DNA from: Trueperaceae bacterium
GTDB taxonomy: Bacteria > Deinococcota > Deinococci > Deinococcales > Trueperaceae
Length of the DNA: 10,031 nt
Assembly: GCA_007130445.1 (NCBI GenBank)
Contig: SLSM01000032.1
Coordinates: forward strand, 1-10,031
Direction of reading: 5' to 3'
The translations under genes were made by a program, and so were the position numbers. A model generated the notes under the pieces. The model saw only the letters and a program-made list of their open reading frames with translations, was not told the DNA's origin and ran no database searches. Shown piece by piece: positions 1-4,649 of this stretch (position 1 is its first letter; every line of letters begins with the position of its first letter).

Positions 1-1485
1 GGGCTGCCCGAGCAAGGGGGCAGGGTGTACGCAGTGAACAGCGAGCACCGCGGTTGGCGCCTCGCCTTCGGGCACGGCGACCTCGACGTGCGCCGCGTCC
101 GGCCGGGCGACGCCGTGTGGCGCACCGACGACCCGTCGCTGCCGGCCCGCGTCAAGCGCCGTGTCCAGGCCTCGCCGCGCCGCACGCTCGGGCTCTCGCT
201 GGCACTGAGCGCGCACGAGGGCGCGCCGCTCACCGCGGTGGCGACCAGCGAGCGGGGTGAGCGCAGCGCGTGGACGAGCGACCGACCGCTGGCGCGAGCC
301 GAGGCGCGACCGCTCGACCTCGCCCTGGCGCGAACACAACTCGGCCGTCTCGGCGGCACCCCGTTCCACCTAGCCGACGTCACCCTCGACGTCGAGGGCT
401 CGCCGTTCGTGCCGGTCTCGCTGCTCAATGCCTGCCGCCGCGCGCTGGTCGAGCAGCTCGTCGCGCCACCGTCGACCCCCGCCCGCCACAGCGGCGGTAC
501 GACCGGCGAACCCAGCGGCGCTGGCGCTGACGGCGTCGCCGCCGGTGTCCTCGGTGACCGCGCCGCACCGGAGCCCGTCGCGCCGGACGCGCCGGCTCGC
601 CTCCACGTCCTCGTGCGGACGCCCGAGCAGTTGCAGGCGGTGCTCGACGCCCGCGCCGCCGGCGCGCAGCTCGAGAGCATAACGCTCGACTACCTCGAGC
701 TCTACGGCCTGCGCCCCTCGGTCGAGCGCGTCCGGACCGCCGGCCTGCGCGTGCGCGTCGCCAGCCCCCGCATACTGAAGCCCGCCGAGCAGAACGTGGT
801 GCGCTTCCTCATCGACTTGGGCGCCGAGGTGCTGGTGCGCTCTGCCGGGCTGCTGCGCGACCTCACCGCCGTGCCCGTGCGCGCGCGTCCACGGATCACC
901 GGCGACTTCTCGCTGAACGCCGCCAACGCGCTCAGTGCCCGCGCCTTCCTCGACGGGGGCTGCGACGCACTGGTCCCGACGTTCGACCTCGACGCCGCGC
1001 AGGTCGCGGCGCTGGCTGGCGCGGTCGACCCGCACCGGCTCGAGGTCGTGGTGCACCACCACCTGCCGGTCTTCCACACCGAGCACTGCGTCTTCTGCCG
1101 CTTCCTCTCGACCGGCAAGGACCACACCGACTGCGGCCACCCGTGCGAACGCCATCGCCTCGCCCTGCGTGACGCACAGGGACGCCTGCACCCCGTGCTG
1201 GCCGACGTCGGCTGCCGCAACACGGTCTTCGGCGCCGAGGCCCAGAGCGCCGCGAGGCACTGGCCGCGCTGGCACGCGGCGGGCCTGCGCGACGCCCGCG
1301 TGGAGTTCGTCCACGCCGGCGCCGACGAGGTGCACGCCGTCGTGCGGGCCTGGCGCGACGCACTCGACGGCTCGCTCGACCCGGACGTCCTCGAGGCGAA
1401 GCTACGGGCGGCGGTACCCCCAGGGGTCACCGAGGGCAGCTACTACGTGCCGCGCGAGGGGTTGCAGGAGCTGCCGGTCCTGTAG
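1..1485 (+). CDS. U32-family peptidase-like protein, C-terminal part (5' end outside window)
   Basis: The frame is open from base 1 to the TAG at 1483-1485, giving 494 visible residues; the GTG at 25 is probably internal because family members of this layout are much longer and begin with a U32 catalytic domain that is not seen here. The first ~145 residues resemble the DUF3656 linker domain, with the typical 'GD.VWRTDDPSL' stretch. A low-complexity Ala/Pro/Gly linker follows (about bases 465-595). The last ~300 residues form a TIM-barrel-like U32 repeat ending in the conserved block TEHCVFCRFLS...CGHPCERHR...DVGCRNTVF. Its five cysteines are encoded at 1087, 1096, 1132, 1144 and 1213, and by family knowledge are likely Fe-S or metal ligands. 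Relatives in the wider family (RlhA/YdcP, TrhP, UbiU/V) act in RNA hydroxylation or ubiquinone hydroxylation, so true protease activity is doubtful. Assignment to the family is firm; the substrate is unknown. Confidence 0.93.
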   Translation, partial: GLPEQGGRVYAVNSEHRGWRLAFGHGDLDVRRVRPGDAVWRTDDPSLPARVKRRVQASPRRTLGLSLALSAHEGAPLTAVATSERGERSAWTSDRPLARAEARPLDLALARTQLGRLGGTPFHLADVTLDVEGSPFVPVSLLNACRRALVEQLVAPPSTPARHSGGTTGEPSGAGADGVAAGVLGDRAAPEPVAPDAPARLHVLVRTPEQLQAVLDARAAGAQLESITLDYLELYGLRPSVERVRTAGLRVRVASPRILKPAEQNVVRFLIDLGAEVLVRSAGLLRDLTAVPVRARPRITGDFSLNAANALSARAFLDGGCDALVPTFDLDAAQVAALAGAVDPHRLEVVVHHHLPVFHTEHCVFCRFLSTGKDHTDCGHPCERHRLALRDAQGRLHPVLADVGCRNTVFGAEAQSAARHWPRWHAAGLRDARVEFVHAGADEVHAVVRAWRDALDGSLDPDVLEAKLRAAVPPGVTEGSYYVPREGLQELPVL

Positions 1486-1491
1486 CCGCTG

Positions 1492-1517
1492 GGGCGGCCA
1501 CGGTGCGGTGGCCGCCC
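1492..1517 (+). terminator. GC-rich hairpin after the U32 gene, terminator-like but without T-tract
   Basis: GGGCGGCCAC (1492-1501) pairs perfectly with GTGGCCGCCC (1508-1517) around the six-base loop GGTGCG. It starts 7 bases after the stop codon. The downstream bases (gcggacatgtgagg) contain no run of T, so it may pause polymerase, act with Rho, or protect the mRNA 3' end instead of being a classical intrinsic terminator. Confidence 0.6.
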
Positions 1518-1562
1518 GCGGACATGTGAGGACGTCGCTGCGCGACGCGGGCGCGCGCCGCG

Positions 1563-1568
1563 TAAGGT
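1563..1568 (+). promoter_or_regulatory. possible -10 box TAAGGT for the transglutaminase-like gene
   Basis: TAAGGT fits TAnnnT in a region otherwise almost devoid of TA steps, and would give a leader of about 13 bases that carries the GGAGG site. No convincing -35 box is visible 16-18 bases upstream. Confidence 0.3.
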
Positions 1569-1575
1569 GCCCCTC

Positions 1576-1580
1576 GGAGG
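1576..1580 (+). promoter_or_regulatory. ribosome binding site GGAGG that fixes the start at 1588
   Basis: GGAGG lies 7 bases before the ATG at 1588 and inside the alternative reading that would start at GTG 1567. It therefore supports ATG 1588 as the true start. Confidence 0.75.
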
Positions 1581-1587
1581 TCCACGC

Positions 1588-3978
1588 ATGCACACGCCCC
1601 ACCATCGACCCGAGCACGGCCGTCGTCGCGCCAGCGGCGCCTGGCTGCTGCGCGGCGTCGTCGCCGTACTCGCAGCCTGGTTCGTGGCGTCTGGCGCCAT
1701 CGCGGACGATCCGTTGCCGAGCGAGCAGGCGGCCGAGGCGATCGCACGCTACGACGCGATCCTCGCGGTGGTCGGCGACCTGCGCGCCGCGATCGACCGG
1801 ACCGCGTTCGACCTCGACGCGCTGGCGTTCGAGTTCGCGTTCGACGACATCGACACCATCGTCGCGTGGGCGGTGGCCGAGATCGCCTTCGAGCCGTACG
1901 CCGGAGTCTTGCGCGGGCCCGAGGGGACGCTGATGGCACGCGCCGGTAACGCCCTGGACCAGGCCGTCCTGGTGGCGAGGTTGCTGAACGACGCCGGTTT
2001 CGAAGCCCGCGTCGCGCTGGGCGAACTCTCGGACGCCGACGCCGCCGCGCTGCTCCAGCGCGCCCTGGCGCCGCGGGCGCCGCTGCCGCCCATCGGTGAC
2101 CGGGCGCGGCTGGAGGACGCCGTCACGCGGCTCGCAACCCTGCTCGGCATGCCGGTCGAGGCGCTCCTGGCAGAGCTCGACGCGACCTTCGAGCCAGTGC
2201 CGATCACCGACGCCGCGCTCCTGGGCGAGGTGTCGGATCGCGTGGCCGAGCTCGAGGCGGCGCTGAGCGCGGCCGGGATCGACCTCGGCGCGGGCGACGT
2301 GGAGCACCTGCGGGCCGAGGCGCGCACGTACGCCTGGGTCGAGGCGCGCGTGAGCCCGAACCAGGCGTGGACCGCGCACCACCCCACCGGGCTGGCGCCC
2401 GGGGCCGACCTGGAGGCCAGCGAGGTGCTCGAGGGCACCGTCCCGGAGGCCCTTCAACACCGCGTCCGGATCGAGGCCTGGATCGAGAGCAAGGAGGACG
2501 ACAGGCTCTCCCGGACGTCCGTCATGGCGCCGTGGGAGAACCCGAGCGCCGTCTTCGTGGGGCAGGTGCTCGACTACGCCAACGCCCCCAACGGCTTCGA
2601 GCTCGGTCCCATCGGCACGTTCGACTTGGAGGGCGTGCTCGAGCAGACCAACTTCTTCGTGCCCTACTTCCGTGGCCGCGTCGCGCCGGGCGCGCTCTTC
2701 TTCGACCTCGACGGACGCGCCCTGCCGCCGATGATCGCGGGCGATCAGGCGGCCGCGGTGATCCAGTCGGTCGGCCGAGCGGCCGAGCAGGGCCTCGGCG
2801 CGCTGCGCGGGATCGGTGTCGGCGCCGACCAGGCGACCGAGGACCCCGACGACATCTTCGCCCTGGTCGGTCACGGCTTCGACGTCACCCTCATCGCGCC
2901 GGGCGGCGCCGAGACGACCCACACCCGCTGGATCCTCGACCGCATCGGCGCCGAGCACCGCGCGAACGGCGTCGTCGCGACCTCGGACGGGGGCGTCGAC
3001 GTCGGCCGGGCGCTGCTGCAACAGCACCGCATCGTGCTCACCACCGGCGCGCTGCCGCAGGGGTACCTGCTCGACCTCGCGCTGGCCGATCTCGAGGCGC
3101 GCCGCGACCTCCTGGCGTTCACGCTCGAGCAGGCGTTCGACCCCGACCCGGACGCGGTCCTCGGACCGGGCGCGGTGGGGGCGGAGATAGCCGCCGACCA
3201 GATGCTGCTGTTCGACGTGTTCGACCGGCCCCTCGGCGCCGCCGTGGCATCCGGTCACGCGGTCGGTTACCGCAGCGCCCCATCGGTGGTGGCGCTCACG
3301 CGCGCGCTGCAAGACGACGACACCCTGGCGTACCGCATCGACATCGTCGCCAACGAGCGGCGCACGCTCGTCGAGCGCGCCGGCGCACCGGCCCTCGGCT
3401 CGTCGCTGCGACGCGGCGTGTGGGAGACGGTGGCCGAGCGCGAGGCCCTGCGCGACGACGACGCCGCCCGGGTCGTCGCCGCGGCCGACACCGTCGGCCC
3501 CTTCACCGCGCTGCGGCCCGGCGACGCCGTCGACGCCGCCGCGCTCGGCTTGGGCGCCGAGGCGCTGCGCAACCTCGAGGCCGACCTCGGCCGCGGCTCG
3601 CTGGTGCTCGTCCCGACCGAGACGCCCGAGCACCTGGCCTGGTGGAGGGTGGATCCGCTGACGGGCACCACGCTCGGCGTGAGCGCGGACGGCCGCGGCC
3701 AGTCGATGACCGAGTACACCATCCAGCTCTACGACATGGGCTTCACGGTGATGTTCGCGGTCAAGGGCCTGATGGAGTGCGAGCAGATCTCGAGCGGCCC
3801 GGCGAAGGCCTGCTGCCTGCTGAAGGCGCACCTCAACAACGTCACCGGGCTCGGGCTCGGCGGGATGGTCGGCGGGGCGTTCGGCGCCGGGGCGGGGCTG
3901 GCGTTCACCCTCGGCACCGGCTTCGGTGGGACCGACTTCATCGGAGGGGCCACGGGACTCGACTGCGGCGCGTTCTGA
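1588..3978 (+). CDS. secreted transglutaminase-like protein without catalytic triad, glycine-rich C-terminal tail
   Basis: The product has 796 residues. A basic N-terminus and a hydrophobic stretch (about 20-37, ending VASGAIADD) form a probable signal peptide or anchor, so it acts outside the cytoplasm. Residues ~60-135 match the transglutaminase-like fold (IAFEPYAGVLRGPEGTLM, then GNALDQA...GFEARVALGEL), and the second half of the fold is at ~240-290 (YAWVEARV, then HHPTG, then VPEALQHRVRIEAWIE). The positions expected for catalytic Cys-His-Asp are A122, Y248 and H265, so enzymatic activity is unlikely; loss of the Cys in the GN..DQA form is, from memory, common in a subfamily of large bacterial transglutaminase-like proteins. 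A WWRVDPLTGTTLG motif (~687-699) precedes a tail with all four cysteines of the protein (C731, C742, C743, C793) and a Gly-rich hydrophobic segment from ~754. No neighbour reveals its role. It could be an adhesin, scaffold or toxin-like exported protein; function is unknown. Confidence 0.88.
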   Translation: MHTPHHRPEHGRRRASGAWLLRGVVAVLAAWFVASGAIADDPLPSEQAAEAIARYDAILAVVGDLRAAIDRTAFDLDALAFEFAFDDIDTIVAWAVAEIAFEPYAGVLRGPEGTLMARAGNALDQAVLVARLLNDAGFEARVALGELSDADAAALLQRALAPRAPLPPIGDRARLEDAVTRLATLLGMPVEALLAELDATFEPVPITDAALLGEVSDRVAELEAALSAAGIDLGAGDVEHLRAEARTYAWVEARVSPNQAWTAHHPTGLAPGADLEASEVLEGTVPEALQHRVRIEAWIESKEDDRLSRTSVMAPWENPSAVFVGQVLDYANAPNGFELGPIGTFDLEGVLEQTNFFVPYFRGRVAPGALFFDLDGRALPPMIAGDQAAAVIQSVGRAAEQGLGALRGIGVGADQATEDPDDIFALVGHGFDVTLIAPGGAETTHTRWILDRIGAEHRANGVVATSDGGVDVGRALLQQHRIVLTTGALPQGYLLDLALADLEARRDLLAFTLEQAFDPDPDAVLGPGAVGAEIAADQMLLFDVFDRPLGAAVASGHAVGYRSAPSVVALTRALQDDDTLAYRIDIVANERRTLVERAGAPALGSSLRRGVWETVAEREALRDDDAARVVAAADTVGPFTALRPGDAVDAAALGLGAEALRNLEADLGRGSLVLVPTETPEHLAWWRVDPLTGTTLGVSADGRGQSMTEYTIQLYDMGFTVMFAVKGLMECEQISSGPAKACCLLKAHLNNVTGLGLGGMVGGAFGAGAGLAFTLGTGFGGTDFIGGATGLDCGAF

Positions 3979-4004
3979 GCGACGCTTCGCAGCGGATCGC
4001 CCGC

Positions 4005-4014
4005 GGGCTAGCCC
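4005..4014. repeat. perfect 10-base palindrome GGGCTAGCCC between convergent genes
   Basis: It lies 26 bases beyond the stop of the transglutaminase-like gene and contains the TAG stop of the small - strand gene (4008-4010). It has no loop, so it is not a good terminator by itself; a role is not evident. Confidence 0.3.
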
Positions 4015-4145
4015 CGGCCGACACCCCACGTCGTGCCGAGCTGGCGAGCCGCGACATCGAGGGCGTCACGGTACGCGCGGCGCACCGCCGCACCGCGCCG
4101 TCCTGTCGCGGGGTGCCGTGGTGTGGTTGGGGCCGTGGCCATCAT
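4008..4145 (-). CDS. 45-residue small protein, apparent hairpin-deleted paralogue of the adjacent membrane protein
   Basis: A - strand frame from ATG 4145 to TAG 4008, preceded by a strong GGAGGAGG site. Support for it being real comes from similarity to the neighbouring gene at 4209-4484. The first 24 residues align without gaps (about 12 identical, starting MMAT and including H11, A13, R16, G18, A19, R23, A24). The last ~18 residues align too (ALDxAxRQxGxxW, with exactly five residues after the Trp in both). The 46 residues in between, which in the neighbour hold both membrane helices, are absent here. The product is therefore probably soluble and basic. A second ATG at 4142 has better spacing from the ribosome site. 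It runs convergent with the gene ending at 3978. It could be a functional truncated partner or a decaying duplicate; I know of no named family. Confidence 0.5.
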   Translation of the reverse strand: MMATAPTTPRHPATGRRGAAVRRAYRDALDVAARQLGTTWGVGRG

Positions 4146-4154
4146 GGTGCCTCC
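4138..4154. repeat. 17-base direct repeat, copy 1 (RBS and double start codon of the 45-residue gene)
   Basis: GCCATCATGGTGCCTCC is identical at 4477-4493. On the - strand it reads GGAGGCACCATGATGGC, that is, ribosome site, spacer, two ATG codons and part of codon 3. Looser similarity continues upstream on the - strand (a GATC, a GACGACGT, and a cgAACGACC/ggACGACC stretch). Confidence 0.85.
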
Positions 4155-4157
4155 TCC
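4150..4157 (-). promoter_or_regulatory. ribosome binding site GGAGGAGG before the tandem ATG of the 45-residue gene
   Basis: The 3' end of the purine run is 4 bases from ATG 4145 and 7 bases from ATG 4142. Other genes in this window use 6-7 bases, which favours the second ATG. Confidence 0.6.
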
Positions 4158-4208
4158 GGTCGTTCGAGTGTGCGACGTCGTCAAGCCCGTTGATCGTCAC
4201 CAGACGTG

Positions 4209-4484
4209 TCAGCGCGTCCGCTGCCGCCAGGCGTGCCCGAACTGCCGCGACGCGCCATCGAGCGCGGCGAGGCGCATGAGGTAGCCCACGACGCAGCACG
4301 CGGCGGCGATGGCGATGCCGACGCCGATCGCGGACACGCGTGCGAGGGCGTCGTCGACGGACGTGCTGCCGAGCACGCTCACGAGCACCGCGACGAGGAC
4401 CGCTGCCACGATCGCGCGCTTCGTCCAGGCGCCGGAACGCCGCTGCGCTCGGTGCATCGATGGGGTCGCCTGCGTTGCCATCAT
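4209..4484 (-). CDS. small membrane protein with two transmembrane helices, unknown function
   Basis: The product has 91 residues. A polar basic N-terminus (1-23) is followed by a first hydrophobic helix (~24-39, Ala/Val/Leu), a short loop with TSVDDALARV, a second helix (~50-70, ending CCVVGYLM), and a basic C-terminal tail ending in a run of Arg, Gln and Thr. By the positive-inside rule both ends probably face the cytoplasm. A GGGAGG site precedes tandem ATG codons at 4484 and 4481; the 7-base spacing favours the second. The stop is the TGA at 4209. It is divergent from the SARP-type regulator, with 165 bases between the starts, and is followed 63 bases later on the same strand by a shorter paralogue. 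I do not recognise a family. Membrane helices, a strong ribosome site and a conserved relative make it a credible gene. Confidence 0.7.
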   Translation of the reverse strand: MMATQATPSMHRAQRRSGAWTKRAIVAAVLVAVLVSVLGSTSVDDALARVSAIGVGIAIAAACCVVGYLMRLAALDGASRQFGHAWRQRTR

Positions 4485-4493
4485 GGTGCCTCC
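4477..4493. repeat. 17-base direct repeat, copy 2 (RBS and double start codon of the 91-residue gene)
   Basis: Identical to 4138-4154; see that entry. The distance between copies is 339 bases, matching the offset between the two small genes' starts. Confidence 0.85.
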
Positions 4494-4494
4494 C
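4489..4494 (-). promoter_or_regulatory. ribosome binding site GGGAGG of the two-helix membrane protein gene
   Basis: Four bases (cacc) separate it from ATG 4484 and seven from ATG 4481. It shows that the start is here and not in the open frame that continues upstream to 4766. Confidence 0.65.
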
Positions 4495-4636
4495 TTGGCT
4501 GGTCGTCCGTCGAACGTCGTCGCACCTGGCGATCGACGCCGCGGCCTGCCGTGCCTGGAAGTGTGCAGGGCGCGGCCTGTCTCGCCCCTGTCCGGTTGGT
4601 ACCGCACCACGGGAGCCCCGCGATCGCAGCAGCGGC

Positions 4637-4642
4637 TACACT
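4637..4642 (+). promoter_or_regulatory. -10 box TACACT, leaderless start of the SARP-type regulator
   Basis: TACACT ends 7 bases before the ATG at 4650, so transcription would begin at or within a base or two of the start codon. There is no Shine-Dalgarno in front of the ATG. No clear -35 hexamer is seen at 17 bases spacing. Confidence 0.5.
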
Positions 4643-4649
4643 CGGTGCC

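Noticed and set aside
370..1335. Open - strand frame of 321 codons opposite the U32 gene
   Set aside because: No domain is recognisable; the + strand frame carries the conserved U32 cysteine block.
1533..1545. Inverted repeat GTCGC-tgc-GCGAC upstream of the transglutaminase-like gene
   Set aside because: Five-base arms in DNA this GC-rich are expected by chance.
1402..4029. Open - strand frame of 875 codons antisense to the transglutaminase-like gene
   Set aside because: It mirrors the GC-rich third-position pattern of the real gene. The product is Arg/Gly/Glu-rich without recognisable domains, and there is no ribosome site. The + strand frame has a signal peptide, a start with GGAGG and recognisable motifs.
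2367..4193. Open + strand frame of 608 codons overlapping the same gene
   Set aside because: The product is an extreme Arg/Pro/Ala-rich sequence typical of an out-of-frame reading in high-GC DNA.
4066..4299. 77-codon - strand frame across the gap between the two small genes
   Set aside because: It is in another frame, has no ribosome site, and overlaps both better-supported small genes.
4206..4649. N-terminal extension of the SARP-type regulator to an upstream start
   Set aside because: The extension is low-complexity, runs through the opposite-strand small gene, and the DNA-binding domain starts exactly at ATG 4650, behind a -10 box.
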